Of a stretch of 64,000 nt of DNA, positions 31,007-38,941 are shown piece after piece. A program made the translations under genes and the position numbers. The notes beneath the pieces are model-generated. The model saw only the letters and a program-made list of their open reading frames with translations. It had not been told where the DNA came from and did no database searches. Source of the stretch: Nonomuraea rubra. GTDB lineage: Bacteria; Actinomycetota; Actinomycetes; Streptosporangiales; Streptosporangiaceae. The first letter of the stretch is position 1; each line of letters begins with the position of its first letter. Where the stretch lies: positions 5,315,001 to 5,379,000 of the forward strand of contig NZ_JACHMI010000001.1 in assembly GCF_014207985.1 (NCBI RefSeq), read 5' to 3'.

Positions 31007-32707
31007 TCAGGTGAGCTGGATGTAGTCGAGCTCGGCGTACCCGGTGCCACCCGAGAAGTACGGCGAGCCCTTGGCCAGGCGGATCACGTTGTAGCCCGCG
31101 CGGAGCGTCACGGTGGTGCTGACCGTGGCGCCGAACTGGCCCCACCCGGCGGTCGGCGGGTAGCTGACCGTGCCCCAGGCGCCGCCGTTGTAGGCCAGGC
31201 CCTGCGTGGCGGTCGCGCCGGTGCCGTTGGCGTAGCCGATCGTCATCGTGTACGCGCGGGCCGCCGGCACGTTGACCACGAAGTCCACGTAGCTGTCGGT
31301 ACGCGGGGTGCCGGAGTTGTCGATGCGGCCGACGTACCCGCCGCCGGACGCGCTGGAAGCGGTCAGCCGCTGGGCCCGGAACACCGAGGCGTTCTCGGCC
31401 TCGTAACGCTGCTGGTAGGCGGGAACGCCAGAAACGGGCTCGACGACGAGCTGGTACGCGCTGGTGGCGCTCATGTTCGGCACGGAGACGCTGAGCTGGC
31501 CGCCCGAGACGGTGCGGGTGGTGGTGGAGACGGTGGTGGGGGCGGTCACGGCGGTGAAGCGCCCGCTGGAGGGGGTGGACAGGAGGGTGACGCGGACGCT
31601 GGAGCCCAGCGCGCCGAGGCCGGTCAGGTTGACCGTGTTGGTGCCCGCCTCGTCACCGAACACGACGTTGACGATCCTGCGGGTGGGGTCATAGGAGGCG
31701 AAGCCGTCCAGGCCGGTCTGGGCGCCCGGCGTCGTGGTGACCATGTTGCCGGCCATGTCGCCGTACCACTTGTACAGCCACCACGTGCCGGTCGGCTGGT
31801 TGTTGTTGACGACCAGGCCGTTCATGGTGCCGTACTCGTACCAGAAGGCGCGGTGCGCGGACTCGACGCCGCCGCGCTCGAACTTGGCGACGTAGCTGGC
31901 CACCCGGCCGGGCACGTCCACCTCGGCGGGGGCGGCGTACTCGTTGATCGAGATGCGGCGCGGGCTGATGCCCAGCGACGCCTCCAGGTTGCGGTAGTCG
32001 GCCAGGTCGGCGGCGATCCTGGCGGGGTTCTGCAGCTCGTGCCAGCAGATGATGTCGGGCAGCGTGCCGGTGTCGCGGGCGCGGATGAGGAACGCCTGCA
32101 TCCAGGAGCGGTTGTAGACGGCGGTGCTCGGGCCGACGATCGGCGTCTGCGGGTCGAGGGCGCGGACGGCCCGGTACGTACGCACCCAGCCGTCGTTGAA
32201 GTTGCCCGCGGCGGCGGTGTTCCAGGTGTAGTCGGGCTCGTTCCACAGCTCCCAGCCGATCACGTTGGTGACCGTGGTGGCGTTGAGCCTGGCCCTGACC
32301 ATGGTGTCGACCTTGGCCAGCCAGTCGTCCCAGCTCACCCACCGGTAGGGGAAGTCGGGGTAGATGTCGGGCATCCGGATGAACTGGCCGGCTCCGACGC
32401 GGGTGGCCTGCGGGGCGACCAGCAGGGAGTCGCCGCCGGGAGGCTGGCCGTTGGGGCGCTGGCCGACGCCGGGTGCCGGCTGCGTCAGCGAGTTCGGCTT
32501 GATCGGCAGCAGGGTGGAGTCGGCCGGGCGGGAGTTCTCCGCCAGCCCGTACAGGCCGCCGGAGGCGGCGTGCGTGACGGGGCGGAACGGCTGGGCGACG
32601 TTGACGGTCAGGGTGGCGCCTGCCGCGGCGGCGGGGGACGCGGCGACGGTCACGGAGGCAGTGGCGGTTGTGAGCGCTAACAGCAGCGCTCGGACGCGTG
32701 GACGCAT
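31007..32707 (-). CDS. Secreted GH39-like glycoside hydrolase with C-terminal CBM35-like module
   Basis: This 566-aa exported enzyme probably attacks an arabinose- or xylose-containing polysaccharide. Residues 1-29 are a signal peptide (RPRVRALLLALTTATASVTV, AASPAAAA). The catalytic barrel shows WELWNEPDYTW (acid/base Glu) and RISINEYAAP (nucleophile Glu), as in clan GH-A families such as GH39. A beta-sandwich follows, then a CBM35-like module from ~residue 435 (YEAENASVFRAQ, GGYVGRIDNSG, AELDYIQLT). ATG 32707 has an AAGGAG site and starts one base after the GH127 stop. A 14-bp operator lies within its signal-peptide codons. The GH family number is tentative. Confidence 0.82.
   Translation of the reverse strand: MRPRVRALLLALTTATASVTVAASPAAAAGATLTVNVAQPFRPVTHAASGGLYGLAENSRPADSTLLPIKPNSLTQPAPGVGQRPNGQPPGGDSLLVAPQATRVGAGQFIRMPDIYPDFPYRWVSWDDWLAKVDTMVRARLNATTVTNVIGWELWNEPDYTWNTAAAGNFNDGWVRTYRAVRALDPQTPIVGPSTAVYNRSWMQAFLIRARDTGTLPDIICWHELQNPARIAADLADYRNLEASLGISPRRISINEYAAPAEVDVPGRVASYVAKFERGGVESAHRAFWYEYGTMNGLVVNNNQPTGTWWLYKWYGDMAGNMVTTTPGAQTGLDGFASYDPTRRIVNVVFGDEAGTNTVNLTGLGALGSSVRVTLLSTPSSGRFTAVTAPTTVSTTTRTVSGGQLSVSVPNMSATSAYQLVVEPVSGVPAYQQRYEAENASVFRAQRLTASSASGGGYVGRIDNSGTPRTDSYVDFVVNVPAARAYTMTIGYANGTGATATQGLAYNGGAWGTVSYPPTAGWGQFGATVSTTVTLRAGYNVIRLAKGSPYFSGGTGYAELDYIQLT
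32669..32682. promoter_or_regulatory. LacI-type operator inside the glycosidase signal-peptide codons
   Basis: On the minus strand this reads TGTTAGCGCTCACA, identical to the operator at 37656-37669 upstream of the locus, so it is unlikely to be chance. It lies 26-39 bp inside the gene start and may act as an internal repressor site or roadblock. Confidence 0.6.
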
Positions 32708-32708
32708 G

Positions 32709-34616
32709 TCACTCTCCTTCTGGGTGGGGGGTGGAGACGGGCAGCCAGACCCGCATGCCCGTCGGGCCCCGCTGCGCCCAGGAGCGGTAGGGGCGCAGCG
32801 GGAGGTCGATCCATCCGGCGTCCCCGGCGGGGTCCGCCCGATGGGTGAGGTAGGGCCAGGCCCTGCCGGGGTGGGCGGGGAGCAGGGCGCGGGCGAGAGC
32901 CCCGTCGTCACCTGTCTTGAGCCCGGCGCGGGTGTCGATCACGAGGGCGTCGAGCGCGGCGGGGCCGGGCAGGTCGCGCGATTCGGCGCAGAGCACCTCG
33001 GGGCCGCGCTCGACGGCGACGCAGCCGCGTACCGCGTCGATGCGCGGGTCGGGCCAGGTGAAGCGGGGCTCGACCGGCAGGTCGAGCGTGATGACCTCAC
33101 CCGCGCGGAAGGCCCGGCGGATCCCGGCCAGGCCCGGGGCGACCTCGCGGGTGCGGCCCTCGTCGGTCAGGGTGGCTCCCGCGGCCCAGGCGGGGACGCG
33201 CAGGGTGAGCGTCCAGGGCGCGGTGGCGTCGGCGGTGATCCGCACGCGGACGGTCCCGGTCCGCGGGTAGCCGGTCTCGACCTCCACGGCGGCCCGCCGG
33301 CCGTCCGGCAGCTCGGCGCCGATCGCGCAGGGGGCGTACTGGTGGAGCTGCAGGCCGTCGTCGTCGCTGGTGGCGAGGTAGCCGTGCAGGGAGGCCAGGG
33401 TGCGGGCGACGTTGGTGGGGCAGCAGGAGACGTCGAACCAGGCGGCGCGGGTGCCGCCCTCGGCGCGCGGGCTCACCTCGTCCGGATCGGCGGCTCTGCC
33501 GGGCGTGCGCTGGTGGAGGGGGTTGGCGTAGAAGAAGGCGCGGCCGTCGGGGCTCGGCGAGGCGGCGACGACGTTGTAGAGCGTGCGCTCGATCAGGTCG
33601 GCGTAACGCGCGTCGCCGGTGGCCAGCAGCAGCCGCCAGGACACCATGATCGAGGCGACGCCGGCGCAGGTCTCGCAGTAGGCGCGGTCCGGCGGCAGCT
33701 CCCAGTCCTCGCCGAAGCCCTCGTCCTGGTGGCGCGAGCCCATCCCGCCGGTGATGTACGTACGGCGCGCCACCGAGCGCTCCCACTGCCGTTCCACCGC
33801 GTGCAGCAGCTCGTCGTCGCCGCGCTCGACCGCCACGTCCACGGCTGCCGCGGTGAGGTAGAGGGCGCGGACGGCATGGCCCCGCCACACCCGCGCCTCC
33901 CTGATGGGCAGGTCGTCCTGGAAGTAGGCGCGGCCGAGCGGGATGTCGCGCAGCGTCCCGTGGCCGCGCCGGTCGAGGAACAGGCGGGCCTGCTCGACGT
34001 AGCGCTCCTCGCCGAGAGCGCGGCCGAACTCGGCCAGGCCGACCTCGATCTCGGGGTGGCCGCAGATGCCGGCCCGCCCGCCGGGGCCGAAGGTGCGGCA
34101 GACGTGGTCGGCGGCCCGGCGCGCGAGGCGTACGAGGTCGTCCTCGCCGTGCGTGCGCAGCCGGGCGACGGCGGCCTGCAGCAGGTGGCCGGTGTTGTAG
34201 AGCTCGTGGCCGCCTTCGAGGTCGCTGTAGCGGGGCGGCTGGTCGCCGTGGCCGAAGCAGGTGTTGAGGTAGCCGTCCGGGTCCTGGGCGCGGGCGACGC
34301 GGGCGGTGAGCCGCTTGAACGCGGCCTCGGCCTCCTGATCGCCCGTCCGGGCGGTCTCCCAGGCGAGGGCCTCCATCAGCTTGTAGACCTCGGAGTCGGA
34401 GAACGGCCAGCCGGGCCGGTCGGGGCTGGTGGTCCCGTCCGCCACCCGGTCGAAGTTGGCCAGCCAGCCGAGGCGCTCCATCCACGACTCGCAGTGGGCG
34501 AGCGTGGCCGACGCATTCACGGCCTGCCTCTCGTGCCAGAAGCCGCCGGTGAGGGAGACCTGGGCGAGCCCGAGCGGGCGCACCCGGCCGTGGGAGGGCA
34601 GCACGGGGCTGCTCAT
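32709..34616 (-). CDS. GH127 beta-L-arabinofuranosidase
   Basis: This 635-aa cytoplasmic enzyme removes beta-L-arabinofuranosyl units. The N-terminus has LTGGFWHERQAVN, and the (alpha/alpha)6 barrel carries YCETCAGVASIMV (catalytic Glu with Cys ligand) and WFDVSCCPTNVARTLAS, where the Cys pair completes the Zn-thiolate site and one Cys acts as nucleophile in the characterised family member HypBA1. Length matches the family. No signal peptide is present, so it acts on imported saccharides. It lies 20 bp after the permease gene and one base before the glycosidase gene, within a five-gene operon. Confidence 0.92.
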   Translation of the reverse strand: MSSPVLPSHGRVRPLGLAQVSLTGGFWHERQAVNASATLAHCESWMERLGWLANFDRVADGTTSPDRPGWPFSDSEVYKLMEALAWETARTGDQEAEAAFKRLTARVARAQDPDGYLNTCFGHGDQPPRYSDLEGGHELYNTGHLLQAAVARLRTHGEDDLVRLARRAADHVCRTFGPGGRAGICGHPEIEVGLAEFGRALGEERYVEQARLFLDRRGHGTLRDIPLGRAYFQDDLPIREARVWRGHAVRALYLTAAAVDVAVERGDDELLHAVERQWERSVARRTYITGGMGSRHQDEGFGEDWELPPDRAYCETCAGVASIMVSWRLLLATGDARYADLIERTLYNVVAASPSPDGRAFFYANPLHQRTPGRAADPDEVSPRAEGGTRAAWFDVSCCPTNVARTLASLHGYLATSDDDGLQLHQYAPCAIGAELPDGRRAAVEVETGYPRTGTVRVRITADATAPWTLTLRVPAWAAGATLTDEGRTREVAPGLAGIRRAFRAGEVITLDLPVEPRFTWPDPRIDAVRGCVAVERGPEVLCAESRDLPGPAALDALVIDTRAGLKTGDDGALARALLPAHPGRAWPYLTHRADPAGDAGWIDLPLRPYRSWAQRGPTGMRVWLPVSTPHPEGE

Positions 34617-34635
34617 AGGGCGAGAACCTTTCTTG

Positions 34636-35445
34636 TCAGTCCTTCACGGCGCCCGCGGTGACCCCGGCGGCGATGTAGCGCTGGGCGAGGATCAGCAGGA
34701 AGGCCGCGGGGATGGACGCGATCACGGCGGTCGCCATGATCGAGTTCCATTGGGTGGTGTTGTTGCCGATGTAGCGGAAGATGCCGAGCGTGATGGGGAT
34801 GACGTCGCTGTTGCGGTTGAGCGTGGAGGCGAAGATGAAGTCCGACCACGCCCACAGGAACGTGAACAGCGACACGGTGATCACCGAGTTGCGGCTCAGC
34901 GGCAGGATGATCGAGCGGAACGTCCGCCACGTCGTCGCCCCGTCGATCTGCGCCGCCGACAGCAGCTCGCCCGGGATGCCCGCCATGAACGCCCGGAACA
35001 GCAGCACCCCGAACGGCACGGCGAGCGTCGAGTCGGCCACGATGAGCCCGGGAACGGTGTTGAGCAGGCCCAGCCTGATGTAGATCGCGTAGAAGCCCAT
35101 GGCCATGACGACCGCGGGGATCATCTGCGCGACCAGCAGCAGGAAGTCGATCGCCCGGCCGCCGCGCGGCCGCAGCTTGGCCAGCGCGTACCCGGCGGGC
35201 AGCGACACCGCCAGCGTGAGCACGACCGTGCCGAGCCCGATGAACAGGCTGGTGGCCAGGGCCGGCAGTTGCTGGCCGAACGCCGCGGCGTACCCCTCGA
35301 ACGTGGGGTTCCAGGGGAACCAGTGGGGCGGGTCGGCCCGCATGTCGCTCGTCCTCGTGAGCGAGACGTTGACCATCCAGTAGACCGGGAAGAGCATCAC
35401 CGCCACCAGGACGATGCCGAGCGCGGTCTTCCACCAGGTCCTCAT
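34636..35445 (-). CDS. Sugar ABC transporter permease (MalG/AraQ type)
   Basis: This 269-aa permease begins with one membrane segment (TALGIVLVAVMLFPVYWMVN), has five more, the EAA loop LLSAAQIDGATTWRTFRSII and the ending LAQRYIAAGVTAGAVKD, the typical MalG C-terminus. ATG 35445 overlaps the TGA of the preceding permease (35442-35445). With the next gene it forms the pore for an arabinoside; the ATPase is encoded elsewhere. Confidence 0.93.
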   Translation of the reverse strand: MRTWWKTALGIVLVAVMLFPVYWMVNVSLTRTSDMRADPPHWFPWNPTFEGYAAAFGQQLPALATSLFIGLGTVVLTLAVSLPAGYALAKLRPRGGRAIDFLLLVAQMIPAVVMAMGFYAIYIRLGLLNTVPGLIVADSTLAVPFGVLLFRAFMAGIPGELLSAAQIDGATTWRTFRSIILPLSRNSVITVSLFTFLWAWSDFIFASTLNRNSDVIPITLGIFRYIGNNTTQWNSIMATAVIASIPAAFLLILAQRYIAAGVTAGAVKD

Positions 35446-36377
35446 GTCCGCTCCTCCCCGCGCTGCAGGCGCACGTGCACGAGCCCGGCGGCGAAGGCGA
35501 TGAGGATGAGCAGGTTGCCGACCGCCGCCGCGGGGGAGAAGTCGGGCTGCCCGGTGCCGAACGCCTCCCGGTAGGACCAGATCGCCAGGGTCGTGGAGGC
35601 GTCGGCCGGGCCGCCCCTGGTCATGATCCAGATGATGTCGACGACCTTGAGCGTGTAGATCAGGCCGAGCAGCAGCGTGATCGCCGACACCGGCCGCAGC
35701 AGCGGGAACGTGATGCGCCAGAACCGCTGCCAGCCGTTGGCGCCGTCCAGCCCGGCGGCCTCGTACAGGGTGGCCGGGATGTTCTGCAGCCCGGCGTACA
35801 GGATGACCAGGTTGAACGGGACGCCGAGCCAGATGTTGGCGATCGTGACCGCCAGCAGCGAGGTGTCCGGCGAGGTCAGCCAGTTGATCTGGCCGATCCC
35901 GAACGCCTGCAGGGCCGCGTTGACGATCCCGTTGTCGCTGTTGAGCATCCACGACCAGGTCGAGGCCGAGACGATCAGCGGCAGCAGCCACGGCACCAGG
36001 AACATCGCGCGCAGCACCGCCGACAGCCGGAAACTGCGATGGAAGAAGACCGCCAGGGCCAGGCCGAGCGCGTACTGCACGGCGATGGAGCCCAGGGTGA
36101 ACAGCGCCGTGTTGCCCAGCGCGTGCAGGAACGCGTCGTCGGACAGGATCGTGGCGTAGTTCTCCAGGCCGGTGAACTCCGGGTTGCCCTGGATGAAGGC
36201 GCGGGGCGTGTAGTCGTGCAGGCTGAGCTCGATGTTGCGGTAGAGCGGATAGGCGTAGAACAGCAGCAGGTAGACGATCAGCGGCGCCAGGAAGGCCAGC
36301 GTCGTCCACCGGAGGGGCCGCCGCGCCGCCCGGTGCGCGGGGCGCGAGAGCGCCCCGGCCGTGCGAATCGAAGCCAT
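35442..36377 (-). CDS. Sugar ABC transporter permease (MalF/AraP type)
   Basis: This 311-aa partner permease has its first membrane segment at residues ~22-42 (WTTLAFLAPLIVYLLLFYAY), a periplasmic loop with LENYATILSDDAFLHALGNT, further helices and the EAA loop LYEAAGLDGANGWQRFWRIT. ATG 36377 lies 11 bp after the stop of the binding-protein gene. It ends by overlapping the MalG-type gene. Family is certain; specificity is inferred from the GH127 gene of the operon. Confidence 0.93.
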   Translation of the reverse strand: MASIRTAGALSRPAHRAARRPLRWTTLAFLAPLIVYLLLFYAYPLYRNIELSLHDYTPRAFIQGNPEFTGLENYATILSDDAFLHALGNTALFTLGSIAVQYALGLALAVFFHRSFRLSAVLRAMFLVPWLLPLIVSASTWSWMLNSDNGIVNAALQAFGIGQINWLTSPDTSLLAVTIANIWLGVPFNLVILYAGLQNIPATLYEAAGLDGANGWQRFWRITFPLLRPVSAITLLLGLIYTLKVVDIIWIMTRGGPADASTTLAIWSYREAFGTGQPDFSPAAAVGNLLILIAFAAGLVHVRLQRGEERT

Positions 36378-36388
36378 GAAGAGTCCGA

Positions 36389-37642
36389 TCAGTCGCCGAT
36401 GGCCTGCTGGGCCTGCGCCTGGGCGTCCTTGAGCGCGTCGGCCGGGCTCGCCGCGCCGCTCAGCGCCTTCTGCACGCCGGTCCACAGGGCCTCGGAGATC
36501 TTCGGGTACTTGGTGCCGAGGTTGTCGCTGGTACGGCCCTTGGCCGACTGGACGGCCGCCACCCACGGCTTCAGGTCCGGCTCCTTGGCCAGGATGGCCT
36601 GCTGGCCGTCGGCGGTGGAGGGGATGTAGTACGCGAAGGTCGTGCCGGTCTCGACCAGGCCCTCGGGCGTGGTCATGCACTCGAGGATCTTCTTGGTGAC
36701 GTCGTACCGCTTGGTGTCCTTCTGCACCGGGACGGTGATGAACTCGCCGCCCGTGGGCGTGGCGGCGGTCCCGCCGTCCTTGCCGGGGATCTGCACGATG
36801 CCGGTCGGGAAGTCCGCCTTGGCGGCGCTGTTGATCTGCCAGGTGCCGTTCTCGGCGAAGGCGAAGTCGCCGGTCAGGAACTCCTCCCAGGTGGTGTTCT
36901 GGGAGTTGCTGATCACCGAGTTCGGTGCGAGGCCGTCCTTGAGCCAGGAGCTCCACAGCTGCAGGGCCTCGACGGCCTGGGGCGAGTCGAGCTGGGTGAG
37001 CTGCGCGCCGGCGCCCCAGAACCAGGGCAGGAACTGGAACGAGCCCTCCTCGGTGCCGATCGCGGCGAACGTGATCGGCTTCTTGCCCGCGGCCTTGACC
37101 TTCTTCAGCGCCGCGTTCAGCGACGCCCAGTCCTTGATCGTCGCGGGATCCACGCCGGCGTCGTCGAGGATCTTCTTGTTGTAGTACAGCGCCAGGGTGT
37201 TGGCGCCGATGGGGATGCCGTACGTCTTGCCGTCCAGCTCGCCGGCGGCGATGAGGTTCTTGTCGAACCGGTTCACCTCAAGGCCGAAGTCGGACATCGC
37301 GGTCAGCATGCCGGCGTCCGCCAGGGTCGAGACGGCCGGGTTGTCGAGGAGGATGACGTCGGGGGCGTTGCCCTCCTGGCCGGCCAGCAGGGCCTGATTG
37401 GTCAGGGCGGTGGTGTCGTAGGCGGTGCGCTCGATGGTGACGCCGGCCTGCTGCCCGCAGGCGCCGACCCGCTTGGCCCACGCGGAGCTCGCGTCGTGCT
37501 GCGGGTACGGGTCCCACCAGGTGTACGCGCCGCCCTTGGCCTCGGCGGTGGTGTCGCCACCCTGCGGCGGCGCGGAGGCGCAGGCGGCCAGGGCCAGAAC
37601 GGCGGCGCCGATCACGGCGGCCTTCGCGGACGTACGGTTCAT
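36389..37642 (-). CDS. Sugar ABC transporter substrate-binding lipoprotein
   Basis: This 417-aa lipoprotein has a signal with lipobox LAAC (Cys at residue ~21), followed by a Pro/Gly linker and a family 1 solute-binding fold: YTWWDPYPQHDASSAWAKRV, NAPDVILLDNPAVSTLADAG, YGIPIGANTLALYYNKKIL, FAFAENGTWQIN. It is the first gene of the arabinoside operon and has GGAGAAATCGG before ATG 37642. The 14-bp operator at 37656-37669 lies 14 bp upstream, so it is the regulated promoter. The lacI gene precedes it on the same strand by 66 bp. Confidence 0.93.
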   Translation of the reverse strand: MNRTSAKAAVIGAAVLALAACASAPPQGGDTTAEAKGGAYTWWDPYPQHDASSAWAKRVGACGQQAGVTIERTAYDTTALTNQALLAGQEGNAPDVILLDNPAVSTLADAGMLTAMSDFGLEVNRFDKNLIAAGELDGKTYGIPIGANTLALYYNKKILDDAGVDPATIKDWASLNAALKKVKAAGKKPITFAAIGTEEGSFQFLPWFWGAGAQLTQLDSPQAVEALQLWSSWLKDGLAPNSVISNSQNTTWEEFLTGDFAFAENGTWQINSAAKADFPTGIVQIPGKDGGTAATPTGGEFITVPVQKDTKRYDVTKKILECMTTPEGLVETGTTFAYYIPSTADGQQAILAKEPDLKPWVAAVQSAKGRTSDNLGTKYPKISEALWTGVQKALSGAASPADALKDAQAQAQQAIGD

Positions 37643-37655
37643 CCGATTTCTCCAT

Positions 37656-37669
37656 TGTTAGCGCTCACA
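37656..37669. promoter_or_regulatory. LacI-family operator of the arabinoside operon
   Basis: TGTTAGCGCTCACA is a near palindrome (one mismatch) with the central CG typical of LacI-family sites, 14 bp before the binding-protein ATG. An identical copy occurs at 32669-32682. Confidence 0.75.
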
Positions 37670-37708
37670 TTGAGCGCCGTAGAACGGGCAGGGCTGTCTT
37701 CCCCGGGG

Positions 37709-38731
37709 TCAGCGGGGGAGTGGGGGTGCGGTGCTGCCGAGCGAGACCAGCTCGGGGGAGATGAAGCGCACGACGAACGGCTCCTCGCGCGCCGCCTGGG
37801 ACTCCACGCGGCGGACGAGCTGGCGCACCGCCATGGCGCCCAGGCGGTCGGGTGCGCTCTCGATGTGGGAGTAGGGCAGGGAGAAGGTCGCGGCGAAGTC
37901 GGCGGAGTAGCGCCCGATGACCGACAGGTCCTCGGGCACCCGCAGCCCTCGCGCGTAGGTGACGGAGGGCAGCGCCGCCGCGGCCGCCTCGTTGTTGATC
38001 AGCAGGCCGGTGGCTTCCGGGTGGGCGTCGAGCAGCTGGTTGAGCAGGCGTCCCACGGCCGGCTGCCGGGACTCGCCGTAGACGGCGTGCAGGGTGACGC
38101 CGAGCCGGCGGGCCCGTTCGAGCGCGGCGTCGCGCAGGCGCCAGACGTACGCGCCGCCCCGCTCCACCACGTGCTCTGGCTGGGAGATGAGGATGAGCTC
38201 GCGGTGGCCGAGCCGGTGCAGGTGATCGACCATGACCCGGCCGGCCTCCTCGAAGTCGAGGTCGAACACGTCCAGCCCCGAGCAGTCGCCGGGCAGGCCC
38301 ACCAGCGCGCCCGGCTGCGGCGCGGCCCGCAGGATGGGCAGGCGGGCGTCGTCCTGGGCGATGTTCATGAGCACCACGCCGTCCACCATCCGCGAGTCGG
38401 TGACGCGGCGCAGCGCCCGCACCCCGTCGGCCTCGGTGACCATCAGGGTGTCGTAGCCCAGGTCGCGGGCGGTGTTCGTGACGCCCAGGATGTACTGCAT
38501 CATCGCGGGCGCGAACTCGTCCTCGTGGAACTGGGCGAGCAGGCCGAGCACCTTGGTCTGGGCGGTGGCCAGCGCGCGGGCGCCCGCGTTCGGCGTGTAC
38601 GCCAGGGCCTCGGCCGCCGCCAGCACCCGCTGCCGGACCTCCGTCGAGATGCGCCGCTTGCCCGACAGCGCGTACGACGCCGTGCTGCGGCTGACCCCGG
38701 CTTCCCGGGCCACGTCCCCGATCGTCGCCAC
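37709..38731 (-). CDS. LacI-family transcriptional repressor of the arabinoside operon
   Basis: This ~340-aa repressor has a helix-turn-helix at the very N-terminus (ATIGDVAREAGVSRSTASYA, LSGKRRIS), the hinge helix YTPNAGARALAT and a sugar-binding core (DTLMVTEADG, DGVVLMNIAQDD, LLINNEAAAAALP, SVIGRYSADF). GTG 38731 is chosen since GGGAGG lies five bases before it; GTG 38737, which falls in that site, would be too close. Two CGAACCGGTTCG-type palindromes lie upstream (38748-38761 and 38837-38848), which suggests autoregulation through a motif distinct from the TGTTAGC operator, so either it reads two motifs or a second repressor is involved. Confidence 0.9.
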   Translation of the reverse strand: MATIGDVAREAGVSRSTASYALSGKRRISTEVRQRVLAAAEALAYTPNAGARALATAQTKVLGLLAQFHEDEFAPAMMQYILGVTNTARDLGYDTLMVTEADGVRALRRVTDSRMVDGVVLMNIAQDDARLPILRAAPQPGALVGLPGDCSGLDVFDLDFEEAGRVMVDHLHRLGHRELILISQPEHVVERGGAYVWRLRDAALERARRLGVTLHAVYGESRQPAVGRLLNQLLDAHPEATGLLINNEAAAAALPSVTYARGLRVPEDLSVIGRYSADFAATFSLPYSHIESAPDRLGAMAVRQLVRRVESQAAREEPFVVRFISPELVSLGSTAPPLPR

Positions 38732-38747
38732 TCTCACCTCCCAAGCT

Positions 38748-38761
38748 TCGAACCGGTTCGA
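38748..38761. promoter_or_regulatory. LacI-type palindrome upstream of the lacI gene (proximal)
   Basis: TCGAACCGGTTCGA is a perfect 14-bp palindrome 17 bp upstream of GTG 38731. Such GAACCGGTTC cores are typical LacI/GalR operators. It is repeated at 38837-38848, centre to centre 88 bp. Confidence 0.7.
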
Positions 38762-38836
38762 CAGCGGATCGCGGACTTCCCCACGGCAGGCTGCATGATG
38801 CCGGTTGCCCGTCGCGAAGGGTCGGCACCCGAGCGG

Positions 38837-38848
38837 CGAACCGGTTCA
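38837..38848. promoter_or_regulatory. LacI-type palindrome upstream of the lacI gene (distal)
   Basis: CGAACCGGTTCA shares the GAACCGGTTC core of the proximal site, 88 bp away (about eight helical turns), so repressor looping is possible. Confidence 0.6.
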
Positions 38849-38941
38849 ACGATGTCCTCGACAATCGCCCCTCCAGGAGGAGGTCGTCAAGGCTGCGGTT
38901 TGCGGACGATATCGAATCGTGACATGCCGGAAAAGAGGGCG

